Shown piece after piece: positions 1 to 9,251 of a DNA stretch of 64,000 nucleotides. Under the pieces are notes generated by a model that worked only from the letters and a program-made list of their open reading frames with translations, was not told the DNA's origin and searched no databases. Position 1 is the first letter of the stretch; every line of letters starts with the position of its first letter. Source of the DNA: Methyloceanibacter sp. wino2 (GTDB lineage: Bacteria; Pseudomonadota; Alphaproteobacteria; Rhizobiales; Methyloligellaceae); contig NZ_CP028960.1 in assembly GCF_003071365.1 (NCBI RefSeq), forward strand, positions 124,001-188,000, written 5' to 3'. The position numbers were made by a program, and so were the translations under genes.

Positions 1-238
1 CATGCCGATCGCCGCCATGATCGCGCGCCGCGTGGGTGCCCGTATCTGGATCGGCCGTTGCGTCCGGATCGGCAACCGCTCGGTTTTCGACGTCAACGTC
101 AACGAGCTCAGGATCCCCCGGACCACGAATCAGGCCGAAGACATTCGGGCCATCACGGCCGCGATCCAGCGCTATTTCGAAGTGTGGATCCGCGAGAACC
201 CCGAACAGTTCATGTGGTCAAATCGCCGCTGGTCCTAA
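1..238 (+). CDS. Lipid A biosynthesis (lauroyl/myristoyl) acyltransferase, C-terminal part
   Basis: Only the last ~78 codons are inside the window; the frame is open to the left edge, so the ATG at position 2 is probably internal. The tail has the hallmark ending of LpxL/LpxM-type acyltransferases: a helix with 'IRENPEQF' followed by 'MWSNRRW', matching the usual 'I...PEQYLW.HRRW'. These inner-membrane enzymes move an acyl chain from acyl-ACP to a lipid A precursor. The catalytic HX4D motif lies upstream of the window and cannot be seen. Exact acyl specificity is unknown. Confidence 0.75.
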   Translation, partial: MPIAAMIARRVGARIWIGRCVRIGNRSVFDVNVNELRIPRTTNQAEDIRAITAAIQRYFEVWIRENPEQFMWSNRRWS

Positions 239-291
239 GGTCTTGCGGTCCCGCGTTGACACTGTGCCGTGCCCGCGATCTTATCTGTAGG

Positions 292-627
292 ATGATGTCC
301 ACGGTTCGAAACGCACGATTCCAGATCGGTCAAGTGGTCCGCCACCGGGTCTATCCCTTCCGCGGCGTCGTCTTCGACGTGGACCCAACCTTCTCCAATA
401 CGGAAGAGTGGTATGCGTCCATTCCGAAGGACGTTCGGCCGGCAAAGGACCAGCCCTACTACCATCTGCTCGCGGAGAACGCCGACACCGAATACGTGGC
501 CTACGTCTCGGAGCAGAACCTGTTGCCGGACGAATCCGACGAGCCATTGCGGCACCCGCAAATCCCGGAGTTCTTCGAGGACCTGAGGGACGGCGTGTTC
601 CGTTTCCGCTTCGTCCAGGAGCATTGA
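292..627 (+). CDS. hspQ: Heat shock protein HspQ (hemimethylated-DNA-binding YccV family)
   Basis: About 111 residues, the usual length for HspQ. The core reads 'FQIGQVVRHRVYPFRGVVFDVDPTF', then a segment with 'DQPYYHLLAEN' and 'YVAYVSEQNLL', all typical of the YccV/HspQ fold. In enterobacteria HspQ promotes degradation of DnaA and acts as a specificity factor for Lon; the same role here is inferred. Two adjacent ATGs (292 and 295) are possible starts; the frame is open further upstream but that part does not look like the family. It faces an IalB-family gene, a pairing I recall from other Rhizobiales. Confidence 0.88.
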   Translation: MMSTVRNARFQIGQVVRHRVYPFRGVVFDVDPTFSNTEEWYASIPKDVRPAKDQPYYHLLAENADTEYVAYVSEQNLLPDESDEPLRHPQIPEFFEDLRDGVFRFRFVQEH

Positions 628-712
628 GCCGATCCCCGGCGGTTTTCCGCTGTCCCATCTCCTCACGTGATTAGACGCTCGACGCGCCTAAGGTGCTCAG
701 CAGCCACAGAAA

Positions 713-740
713 GGGCCGCGCAGGTGATCCTACGCGGCCC
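713..740 (-). terminator. Hairpin terminator after ialB
   Basis: Perfect 8-bp stem GGGCCGCG (713-720) / CGCGGCCC (733-740) with a 12-nt loop, lying between the convergent hspQ and ialB genes. Read on the minus strand the stem is followed by a weak T-rich run (TTTCTGT), so it best serves ialB. Confidence 0.5.
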
Positions 741-778
741 AATAAATTCTGTTGTCGGGGCTCGAGCGCCCGCTGATC

Positions 779-1533
779 TTATTGCTGCGGCGCTGCGCCG
801 GGCTGCGGAGCTGCACCAGGCTGCTGGGCGCCACCGGCTTGCCCCTGACGGGCCTTGGCGGCGAGTTCCTGCTGGCGCTTCCGATACATTTCGATCGTCT
901 GGCGACGCTGCTGCTCATAGGCAGCGGTGTCGGTGGGCGGACCATCGAACGCCGCGGAAAAGCCGGTCAACGGCACCGGGAAGGCCATGGTCTTCTTCTG
1001 CACGTTCATCGCCGCGACGACCATCTGCTGCCCGGCCCGCATCTTGGCCAGGAGATCGTCCGTGAGTTCCATGTCTGCTTGGCAACTCGCCGGGAAGCAG
1101 ACTGAGAACGGCATCGGGGTCGGCTGCTCCTTGTCCACGACAACCTGCGCGCCGGTCGGCATCACCAGCGAGTAGACCGTCGGCATGCGGACGATGAACT
1201 GCTTCGTGGGATCGCCTTCCACGGTACGGATGGCCGCATAGACCATCACGATGCCCATGTTGGGATCGAAGGTCTCGTGTTGGATCAGACAAATCTGCTT
1301 GTTGCCAGTCTGCTCGTTCTTCACGCACAGCTTGACCAAGAGGGTTGCGCGGATGCCGCCGGCGCAGCTGCGCCGCCAGCCGGGGCGCGCTTGGGTGCTG
1401 CGGAGGAATTGGGCTGCTGGGCCATCGCGAGCACGCTGGCGGAAGTGATGCCGAGCACCAGAAGACTTGCGCCCAGCACATGACGCGCCGCTGTGCGGCC
1501 AATACTATTCCAGCGATCCTTGGACCAGATCAT
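779..1533 (-). CDS. Invasion-associated locus B (IalB) family protein, frameshifted
   Basis: Two minus-strand frames make one IalB-family protein. The upstream frame (1533-1321) starts with a signal peptide ending near 'VLAMAQQ' and an Ala/Pro-rich linker. It runs into 'QPSWSSCA' and stops. The other frame (1339-779) opens with 'VKLCVKNE' and carries the rest, including 'CLIQHE' and 'CFPASCQADMEL'. Family members read '..SWVKLC..' at this point. Adding one G to the GG at 1336-1337 (TGG GTC instead of TGG TCA) restores exactly that. The tail is a Gly/Ala/Pro/Gln-rich repeat. Either a real frameshift (pseudogene) or a single-base sequencing error in a G run; I favour the error because both halves look intact. 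Periplasmic; biochemical role unknown. Confidence 0.75.
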
Positions 1534-1796
1534 TAAACGACCTTTCCTCTCTCTATATTTGGACCGGCAATGATCCGCCGACCCTACCGGTGCCCATTCT
1601 CCCTAACTAGGGTCAATACCCGAAATGCGGCGCGGGCGTGGCTTTATAACCGCTGTCTCGGGCTTGCCGTAGTCTCGGCCTTCCGGTGATCTAGATTGGG
1701 GAAGGATTCGGTACGACGTAAGATTTGTTAGTTAGGAATGTTACCTTTAGCTCGATAGCGTAACGCGCTGGCATCTATAGCCATCCAAGGTCATCG

Positions 1797-3614
1797 TTGA
1801 AAGCCCCTATTTTGCTCCTGTCCGCGGGACTCCTGCTCTGCCCTGCAGGAGCCCTGGCGGACCCCAAAGGCGGAATCGCCATGCACGGCGAGCCGCTCGA
1901 GCATGCCGATTTCTCAAACTTTCCTTATGCCAACCCCGCCGCACCCAAGGGCGGCCGGGCCCGTTTCGGCAAACAAGGCAGTTATGACAACCTCAATCCG
2001 TTCATTGTGAAGGGTGTTTCGGGCGACGGCGTGCGCGAGTATGTCTACGAGACCCTGATGGCCCGGGCCTATGACGAGCCCTTCACGCTTTACGGCCTGA
2101 TCGCCGAAACCATCGAAACGCCACCGGACCGGTCCTGGGTCGAATTCACCCTTAACCCTGCGGCCAAGTTCTCGGACGGCACCCCGATTACGGTGGATGA
2201 CGTCATCTTCTCCCATGCGGTCCTCCGGGACCACGGGCGTCCCAACCACCGCTCCTACTACAAGAAGGTCGTGAAGGTCGAAAAGACGGGCGAGCGCTCC
2301 GTCCGCTTCACGTTCGACGACTCCGGGGACCGGGAAATGCCGCTGATCATGGGGCTAATGCCGATCCTCCCGAGCCATGCCCTGACGCCAGAGAGCTTCG
2401 AGCAAACCACGCTCGATCCGCCGCTTGGCAGCGGGCCCTACACCGTGGACGCGGTCGATCCCGGCAAGAGCCTCACCTTCAAACGCGATCCCAACTATTG
2501 GGGGCGCGACCTGCCGGTCAATCGCGGCCGCTACAATTTCGATGAGATCCGCGTCGATTATTTCCGGGACGCGAGTTCCATGTTCGAGGCATTCAAGTCC
2601 GGGCTCGTCGACCTGAGGGACGAGCTCTCGCCCAACCTTTGGGCGCAAGGGTATGACTTCCCCGCACTGCGGCAGGGCAAGGTCGTGACTGAAGCCCTGC
2701 CGATCGAGACACCGGCGGGCATGTCGGCCCTCGTCTTCAACACGCGCCGGCCGATCTTCTCCGATCCGCGCGTGCGGCAGGCGCTTATCCGTATGTTCGA
2801 CTACACCTGGATCGACCGGACGCTCTATCACGACCTCTTCGCGTACTCGCAAAGCTATTTCGCCCGTTCGGAGCTGTCGTCGCATGGCCGCCCGGCTGAC
2901 GAGACCGAGCGCGCGCTCCTGGCTCCCTTCCCCGACGCCGTGAAGCCGGAGATCATGGACGGGACATTTTCGTTCGCGGCGAGCGAAGGGGCCGGCCAGA
3001 ACCGCGAGGGCCGCATCGCCGCACTGAAGCTGTTGAGCGAGGCGGGCTATGTGTTGCGGAACGGTACGCTGGTGAACGCCGAGACGGGCGAGCCGTTCAC
3101 CTTCGAGATTCTGGCGCGCACCCGCTCGCAGGAACGCTTGCTCCTCACCTATGCGGATGCGCTCAAGAGGATCGGAATCGAGGTCCGCATCCGCCAGGTC
3201 GACTCCGCGCAGTATGAGCGCCGCAAGCAGACCTTCGAATTCGATATGATCCCGAACTATTGGGGAGCCTCGCTGTCGCCCGGCAACGAACAGTCATTCC
3301 GTTGGGGCAGCAAAGCGGCCAAGACGGAAGGCTCGTTCAATTTGGCGGGGGTCGAGAACGAGGCGGTGGATGCGATGATCGCCGCTATGCTCGAAGCCAA
3401 GACACGCGAGGATTTCGTCTCGGCGGTGCGGGCCTTGGACCGGGTTCTCCTGTCCGGTGACTATGTGGTGCCGTTGTTCTATCTACCGGATCAATGGGTC
3501 GCCCGCTGGACTAAGCTGCGACGGCCGGACGAAACGCCGCTCTACGGTTACCAGATCGACACGTGGTGGTACGACCAAGACCAGGATTCCCGCCGCGAAA
3601 CCCGGAAGCCGTAA
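1797..3614 (+). CDS. Extracellular solute-binding protein family 5, YejA-like
   Basis: 605 residues from a TTG start that gives a clean signal peptide (cleavage after 'AGALA'). The mature N-terminus 'GIAMHGEPLEHADFSNFPY' followed by 'PKGG..R.G..GSYDNLNPF' is characteristic of the YejA branch of family 5 binding proteins, which deliver oligopeptides (microcin C in E. coli) to the YejBEF ABC transporter. The later 'TPAGMSALVFNTRRPIFSDPRVRQAL' and C-terminal 'GYQIDTWWYD' segments also fit. No permease or ATPase genes are adjacent; the next gene is unrelated. The partner transporter must lie elsewhere. Substrate unproven. Confidence 0.85.
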   Translation: MKAPILLLSAGLLLCPAGALADPKGGIAMHGEPLEHADFSNFPYANPAAPKGGRARFGKQGSYDNLNPFIVKGVSGDGVREYVYETLMARAYDEPFTLYGLIAETIETPPDRSWVEFTLNPAAKFSDGTPITVDDVIFSHAVLRDHGRPNHRSYYKKVVKVEKTGERSVRFTFDDSGDREMPLIMGLMPILPSHALTPESFEQTTLDPPLGSGPYTVDAVDPGKSLTFKRDPNYWGRDLPVNRGRYNFDEIRVDYFRDASSMFEAFKSGLVDLRDELSPNLWAQGYDFPALRQGKVVTEALPIETPAGMSALVFNTRRPIFSDPRVRQALIRMFDYTWIDRTLYHDLFAYSQSYFARSELSSHGRPADETERALLAPFPDAVKPEIMDGTFSFAASEGAGQNREGRIAALKLLSEAGYVLRNGTLVNAETGEPFTFEILARTRSQERLLLTYADALKRIGIEVRIRQVDSAQYERRKQTFEFDMIPNYWGASLSPGNEQSFRWGSKAAKTEGSFNLAGVENEAVDAMIAAMLEAKTREDFVSAVRALDRVLLSGDYVVPLFYLPDQWVARWTKLRRPDETPLYGYQIDTWWYDQDQDSRRETRKP

Positions 3615-3672
3615 AGCCCGATGAACGACCGTGAGCCGATAACGATCTTGATCCGCCACCAACTCTGAGACG

Positions 3673-5283
3673 ATGACGACCCTAGCCGCGCCACAGCCAG
3701 ATAGACCGCAAGACAGTGCCCGCATCACGCCGGCCGGCCTGTTGCGCCGCCGTGCCGAGCAATCTCCGGATGCCTTGGCGCTGCTCGACCCGCCGAACCG
3801 CCGGATTCTGGCGCCGTCCGCTCCCCGGCGTCTGTCCTTCGGCGAGGCCGACATCGCCGTCGAGGCGCTGGCCGCATATTTCGCGCATGTGGGTCTTGAG
3901 CCTGGCGACTGCGTCGCGGTTCAGCTTCCGAACCTCGTCGAATCTCCGCTCACCTTGCTGGCGGCCTGGCGCGCCGGACTGACCGTCGCCGCCGTTCCGA
4001 TGCTGTGGCGCGCGACCGAGCTTGCAAAGGTCTGTGACTTGCTCGAGCCCGCAGCGCTCATCGGCATGTCGAGTTGCGCGGGTGAACGTCCGGCCAACCT
4101 CTTACGCGATGTCGCCGCCACGCGCCTGTCGATCCGCTTCGTCATGGGCTTCGGCACCGATCTTCCCGACGGGGTCGCGTCTCTCGACGATGCGATTCTC
4201 GATGGCCCCGCCCCGGGCTTTGTGCCGCGCGCCAATCCAGGCCTGGCCCTGATCACCTTCACGGCCCGCGCCGGCGAGCCCGTGGTTCCCCTCGTCCGGG
4301 AGGAGAAGGACCTGCTCCTGCAAGGGGCGATGACCGTGATGGCCTTGCCGCTCGACCGCCACGACGTGATCCTCAATCCCTATCCGCTCACGGGACCCAT
4401 CGGCATCACCTTGGGGCTCGCACCATGGCTGATCGGCGGGACCGCCCTAGCGCTACACGACCCGTTCGACCACGCCGTGTTCGTCCAGCAGATTTTGACC
4501 ACGGGCGCGACCGTGACCGCCCTGCCCGGCACGGTTCTGGACCGCCTTCTCGAAGAGGGCGTCGTGACCGATCCGCAATGCGCACTTCGGCATGTCGGCC
4601 GGGTCTGGGCCGCACCGAACCTCGGCGATCGGCTGGCCGCAGAAGCGCCGGCGGATCGCGGCGGCTTCGATCTCTATCCATTGGGCGACCTGGCCTGCGT
4701 GATCGAGCGCGACGGTAGGAGGCAAGAACGTGGAACACTGCCGGCAGGCGTGTTCCAGATTACCGACCACGGAGAGACAACTGCGTTTCTGGAGACGGCG
4801 CTCGTTGCCGGACCGGAGCCGGACACGAAGGACATCGCTGTCCGGGGTCCGCTGATCCCGAAACTGCGTGCGTTCGCGGACACGGCGCACGATTCGGGCG
4901 CCCGCGATGCTCGAAGCTACGTCACAACAGGCTTGCGCGGCGAGATGCGGAACGGCCGCCTTGCCGTCCTTCGCGATCCCGAGCTCGTCTACCATGGCGG
5001 GTTCACCATCGCGGCCTCGGAACTGGACGGGCTCTATCAAGCGTTCCCAAGGTTTCTCGATGCGGCCTGTTTCGTTGTGGCCGATCCGGTCATGGGAGAT
5101 CGGATCTTCGCCGCAGTCGTCCCAGACCCATCCATGCCGGTGTCGCTGGCAGCGCTTCGGGACTTTCTGAACGAGCGGAGCGTCGCGTCCTACAAGTGGC
5201 CCGACAAACTCCTGATCGTTCGCACGATCCCACGCGACGCCGAGGGCCGCATTCTGCGCGATCAAATCCTGAAGCAGATCTAG
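3673..5283 (+). CDS. AMP-dependent synthetase/ligase (acyl-CoA synthetase-like) family protein, degenerate motifs
   Basis: 536 residues with the fold signature of adenylate-forming enzymes: N-terminal 'LSFGEADIAVEALAAYF', then 'GDCVAVQLPN' and a C-terminal 'PDKLLIVRTIPRDAEGRILRDQ'. Key motifs are altered. The Ser/Thr/Gly-rich AMP-binding loop is 'ITFTARAGEPVVPL' rather than TSGTTGxPKG. The A8 region reads 'RDPELVYHGG' instead of R-x-D-x-x-K-x-x-G. The A10 lysine (xxGKxxR/K) is Arg. Activity as a normal ligase is therefore doubtful. The stop codon overlaps that of the convergent mfd gene at a shared CTAG (5280-5283). Substrate unknown. Confidence 0.7.
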   Translation: MTTLAAPQPDRPQDSARITPAGLLRRRAEQSPDALALLDPPNRRILAPSAPRRLSFGEADIAVEALAAYFAHVGLEPGDCVAVQLPNLVESPLTLLAAWRAGLTVAAVPMLWRATELAKVCDLLEPAALIGMSSCAGERPANLLRDVAATRLSIRFVMGFGTDLPDGVASLDDAILDGPAPGFVPRANPGLALITFTARAGEPVVPLVREEKDLLLQGAMTVMALPLDRHDVILNPYPLTGPIGITLGLAPWLIGGTALALHDPFDHAVFVQQILTTGATVTALPGTVLDRLLEEGVVTDPQCALRHVGRVWAAPNLGDRLAAEAPADRGGFDLYPLGDLACVIERDGRRQERGTLPAGVFQITDHGETTAFLETALVAGPEPDTKDIAVRGPLIPKLRAFADTAHDSGARDARSYVTTGLRGEMRNGRLAVLRDPELVYHGGFTIAASELDGLYQAFPRFLDAACFVVADPVMGDRIFAAVVPDPSMPVSLAALRDFLNERSVASYKWPDKLLIVRTIPRDAEGRILRDQILKQI

Positions 5284-8200
5284 GCTGCCGCTTTTGCCGC
5301 ACCGGCGATCTTGGCAAGCTCTTTGAGGAAATCCCGCGCGCCGATCAGACGATCTTCCGCGCTCGGCCAATTGCCGTAGAAGACCAGCTTCTGATCGGGC
5401 TGCACCTTGGTTTTGCGCGCATACTTGCTGATCATGCGCATGAGCCCTTCGGGATTGGCGAACTCATTGTTCCGGAACGCCACGACGAGCCCCTTGGGGC
5501 CCGCATCGATCTGCTCGACATTGGCCTGACGGCAGAGCCCCTTGATCTCGACCACGTCCAGGAGGTGGCGCACTTCATCCGGCAACGGACCGAACCGGTC
5601 GATCAGCTCGGCGGCGAAGGCCTCGATGGCCTCCTGGGTCTCGACACCCGAGAGACGCCGGTAGAGGCCAAGACGAACCTGCAGGTCCGGCACATAGGCG
5701 TCGGGGATGAGAACCGAGGTGCCGAGATTGATGCGCGGGCTCCACTGATCCTCGATCGTGGCCCCCTCGCCCTCGCGTAGCGCGGCAACGGCTTCCTCGA
5801 GCATGGACTGGTAGAGCTCGAAACCGACTTCGCGAATATGGCCGGACTGTTCCTCGCCGAGAAGATTGCCTGCCCCGCGTAAGTCGAGATCGTGGCTTGC
5901 GAGAATGAACCCGGCGCCCAGCGTGTCGAGCGACTGCAGCACCTTGAGGCGCTTCTGCGCCGCCGGGGTGATACGCGCATCGGCGGGGATCGTGAAATAG
6001 GCATAGGCGCGGATCTTGGAGCGGCCGACCCGCCCACGCAGCTGATACAGCTGGGCGAGACCGAAACGGTCCGCGCGATAAACGATCAGCGTGTTGGCGG
6101 ACGGAATGTCGAGTCCGCTTTCGACGATGGTCGTCGACAGCAGCACGTCGTATTGCCGGTCGTAGAAGGCGTTCATCACATCGTCGAGTTCGGTCGAACT
6201 CATCTGACCGTGCGCCCGCGCGACGCGCAGCTCCGGCACGTGCTCCTGGAGAAAGGCGCCGGCTTCGTCGAGATCAGAAATGCGCGGCACCACAAAGAAC
6301 GTCTGGCCGCCCCGGAAGCGCTCGCGCAACAATGCCTCGCGTAGCGTCATGGGATCGAACGGCGACACGTAGGTGCGCACCGCGAGACGGTCCACGGGCG
6401 GCGTCGCGATCAGCGACATCTCCCGTACGCCGGACATGGCGAGTTGCAGCGTGCGCGGGATCGGCGTGGCGCTCAGCGTCAACACGTGCACGTCCTCGCG
6501 CAGCTCTTTCAGCCGTTCCTTGTGCTTCACGCCGAAATGCTGCTCCTCGTCGATGATGAGGAGGCCAAGATCGGCAAAGTCGATAGACTTGCCGAGCAGC
6601 GCGTGCGTACCGATGACGATATCGATGTCGCCCTTTTTCAGGCCTTCCTTGGTCGCGTTCAGCTCCTTGCCGGTGACGAGGCGGGAGGCCTGCGCGATGC
6701 GGACGGGAAATCCCCGGAACCGCTCGACGAAAGTATTGTAGTGCTGCCGGGCCAGAAGCGTGGTCGGCACAACCACGGCAACCTGCTTGCCTGCGAGCAC
6801 GGCCACCAAGCTCGCACGAAGGGCCACTTCGGTCTTGCCGAAGCCAACGTCGCCGCAGACGAGACGGTCCATGGGACGCCCGCTCGCCAGATCGTCCAGC
6901 ACCGCGTTGATGCTGGTCATCTGGTCTTCGGTCTCTTCATAGGGGAAGCGCGCGGCGAACTCTTCATAGGTGCCATCGGGCGGTGCGAGCGACGGGGCCG
7001 TGCGCAGCTCGCGCATGGCGGCAACCTTGATGAGCTTCTCGGCCATGTCGCGGATGCGCTGCTTCAGCTTCGCCTTGCGCGACTGCCAGGCGACGCCGCC
7101 GAGCTTGTCGAGAACGACATTGGTCTCGTCCGAGCCGTAGCGCGTCAGAAGCTCGATATTCTCGACAGGCAGATAGAGCTTGTCGTTGCCCTGGTAGTGG
7201 AGTTCGAGACAGTCGTGCGGCTCGCCCGCCGCCTCGATCGTGCTGAGGCCGACGAAGCGCCCGATGCCGTGATCCGCGTGCACGACGAGATCGCCAACCG
7301 CGAGGCTGGAGGCTTCCGTCAGCGCATCGGACGCTTTGGGCTTGCGCTGCTTCCGCACCAGCCGGTCGCCCAGAATGTCCTGCTCGCCGATGACAGCGAG
7401 GCCCGGCGACTCGAACCCGGTCTCAAGCGGCAGTACGGCGACGGCGACCAAGTCATGCGGCGCGGCAACGGCGTCAGGGAATGTCTCCACGCGAACCGTG
7501 CCGTCCAGCCCATGTTCCGCGAGCAGCGCCGCGAGCCTCTCACGCGCGCCCGTACTCCAGCAGGCAACGACGACAACCTTTTTCGCCGCGATCAGCTTCT
7601 TTGTGTGCGCCACGACCGCATCGAAAACATTGGCGCCTTCCGTTTGGCGCTCCGGCGCGAACGAACGACCCTGCCGTCCGCCGTAGGAGACAATGGTTGC
7701 GCCGTCGCCTTCCGGGCGCTCGAACGTATCGAAAGCGATCACATGCGGCGCAGCGCTCAAGAGCCCCTGCCACTCGGATTCCGTCAGGAACATGCTGTCG
7801 GCCGGGACCGGATGATAAGGCGGCGCGCCGAATGCCTTCCGCTCCAGTGCTTCCGAACGGGCGTCATGGTGATCAGTCACCTGTTCCAGCCGGCTCTCGC
7901 GCGCATCGTCTGACAACGGATCGAGTGTGACGACGGCGCCTGGCAGATAATCAAACAGCGTATCGAGCCGCTCATGGAACAGCGGCAGCCAATGCTCCAT
8001 GCCTTGGTGCTGCTGGCCTGCCGAGATGGCCTCGTAGAGAGGGTCGTCACCCTTCACGGTCCCGAACAGTTCCACGTAACGCTGGCGGAACCCGCTGCGC
8101 ACCTCGGGCGTCAGCGCCACTTCGCTCATGGGCAGGAAATCGATCGCCTCGATGCGCGATTCCGTGCGCTGGGTTTCCGGATTGAAGGCGCGGATGGATT

Positions 8201-8795
8201 CCAGCGTGTCGCCGAAGAAATCGAGCCGGACTGGCTGCCCTCCCGGCGGGAATAGATCGAGGATGCCGCCCCGCACCGCGTACTGGCCCGCATCGGTCAC
8301 GGTGCCGGTGCGCACGTAACCTGCAGACTCGAGCCGCTCCACGAGCTTGCCCATGTTCAGGACATTGCCGGCACGGAGATTGAGGCTGGAAGCCTCGATA
8401 AAGGCGCGCGGCGGGACGCGCTGAAGAACCGCATTCACGGAGGTCAGCAGCACGAGCGGGGCCGCGTCTCCGTCCTGCCGGGCAGCGAGGGCCGACAGGG
8501 CCTCGATCCGGTCGGCGACAATCTCCGCATTGGGCCCGACCCTGTCGTAGGGCACGCTGTCCCAGGCGGGGAAGTTCAGGACGCGCACATCGGGCGCGAA
8601 AAAGCGAATGGCTTCTTCGAGCGTCGCCGCGCGCTGCCCGTCCCGCGCCACATGCAGGATGGGCGCACCCGCATGGCGCGCGAGTTCCCCGAGCAGCAAG
8701 GCGTCGAGCCCTTCGGGCACGCCGCTCGCGATGGCACGATGACCCGCCAGAAGGCGGTCCACAGGCAGGGACGGCAGAGGATCTTGAGAACTCAT
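5280..8795 (-). CDS. mfd: Transcription-repair coupling factor Mfd
   Basis: 1171 residues, full length. Domains in order: UvrB-homology modules at the N-terminus, RNA-polymerase-interacting CarD-like domain around residue 500 ('VGDLVVHADHGIGRFVG'), RecG-like translocase with Walker A 'GDVGFGKTE' near 648 and 'DEEQHFG' near 747, motif VI 'QLRGRVGRS', and the C-terminal TRCF domain. Mfd pushes stalled RNA polymerase off lesions and recruits UvrA, which is encoded near 52 kb. It follows sdhE by 28 nt on the same strand and is probably co-transcribed with it. Confidence 0.97.
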   Translation of the reverse strand: MSSQDPLPSLPVDRLLAGHRAIASGVPEGLDALLLGELARHAGAPILHVARDGQRAATLEEAIRFFAPDVRVLNFPAWDSVPYDRVGPNAEIVADRIEALSALAARQDGDAAPLVLLTSVNAVLQRVPPRAFIEASSLNLRAGNVLNMGKLVERLESAGYVRTGTVTDAGQYAVRGGILDLFPPGGQPVRLDFFGDTLESIRAFNPETQRTESRIEAIDFLPMSEVALTPEVRSGFRQRYVELFGTVKGDDPLYEAISAGQQHQGMEHWLPLFHERLDTLFDYLPGAVVTLDPLSDDARESRLEQVTDHHDARSEALERKAFGAPPYHPVPADSMFLTESEWQGLLSAAPHVIAFDTFERPEGDGATIVSYGGRQGRSFAPERQTEGANVFDAVVAHTKKLIAAKKVVVVACWSTGARERLAALLAEHGLDGTVRVETFPDAVAAPHDLVAVAVLPLETGFESPGLAVIGEQDILGDRLVRKQRKPKASDALTEASSLAVGDLVVHADHGIGRFVGLSTIEAAGEPHDCLELHYQGNDKLYLPVENIELLTRYGSDETNVVLDKLGGVAWQSRKAKLKQRIRDMAEKLIKVAAMRELRTAPSLAPPDGTYEEFAARFPYEETEDQMTSINAVLDDLASGRPMDRLVCGDVGFGKTEVALRASLVAVLAGKQVAVVVPTTLLARQHYNTFVERFRGFPVRIAQASRLVTGKELNATKEGLKKGDIDIVIGTHALLGKSIDFADLGLLIIDEEQHFGVKHKERLKELREDVHVLTLSATPIPRTLQLAMSGVREMSLIATPPVDRLAVRTYVSPFDPMTLREALLRERFRGGQTFFVVPRISDLDEAGAFLQEHVPELRVARAHGQMSSTELDDVMNAFYDRQYDVLLSTTIVESGLDIPSANTLIVYRADRFGLAQLYQLRGRVGRSKIRAYAYFTIPADARITPAAQKRLKVLQSLDTLGAGFILASHDLDLRGAGNLLGEEQSGHIREVGFELYQSMLEEAVAALREGEGATIEDQWSPRINLGTSVLIPDAYVPDLQVRLGLYRRLSGVETQEAIEAFAAELIDRFGPLPDEVRHLLDVVEIKGLCRQANVEQIDAGPKGLVVAFRNNEFANPEGLMRMISKYARKTKVQPDQKLVFYGNWPSAEDRLIGARDFLKELAKIAGAAKAAA

Positions 8796-8823
8796 GACGC
8801 TACGGCTTGCTCGGCTGGCGCGG

Positions 8824-9099
8824 CTACTGCCGCGTTCCCGGAAAATTGTGGAACTCGCGGATCAGGACGATCAGCGTGTCCAGATCCTTGTCGCCCAGCG
8901 AGTATCCCTCATAGACGGACAACTCGATTTCCGGGTCTTGCATCTCGATCAGGCGCTCCAGGACGGCGATCTCGTCGGAATTCATGCTGTCGACGGCTTG
9001 CTCGGCAAAGCGGCCAAGCAGATAGTCCATCTCCTTCGTGCCTCTGTGAGAAGCCCGCCAGACGGCCCGGCGGCGCCGCATTCCAAGATCACTCGTCAT
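8824..9099 (-). CDS. sdhE: Succinate dehydrogenase assembly factor SdhE (DUF339)
   Basis: Starting at the ATG at 9099 gives 91 residues, the usual SdhE size; a GGAAG box lies about 9 nt upstream. The frame is open further upstream but that part is not family-like. The signature 'RGTKEMDYLLGRF' carries the RGxxE motif used to place covalent FAD on SdhA, followed by the helical 'LERLIEMQDPEI' and the tail 'LIREFHN'. In Rhizobiales this gene commonly sits between recG (divergent) and mfd, as here. Confidence 0.93.
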   Translation of the reverse strand: MTSDLGMRRRRAVWRASHRGTKEMDYLLGRFAEQAVDSMNSDEIAVLERLIEMQDPEIELSVYEGYSLGDKDLDTLIVLIREFHNFPGTRQ

Positions 9100-9251
9100 G
9101 ATCCAAGCTTCCAATCCTCGTTGCTGCGTTAGACCGAGCGGCCCTTTCGATGTCAAGGCCCCGCCGCGCCACACAGAGCGCATGTCCTGCGCTACAAAAG
9201 CCGCGCTTTGGGATACCAGGCCCGTGCCGAATCGCCTGATAGACTAGTCCC

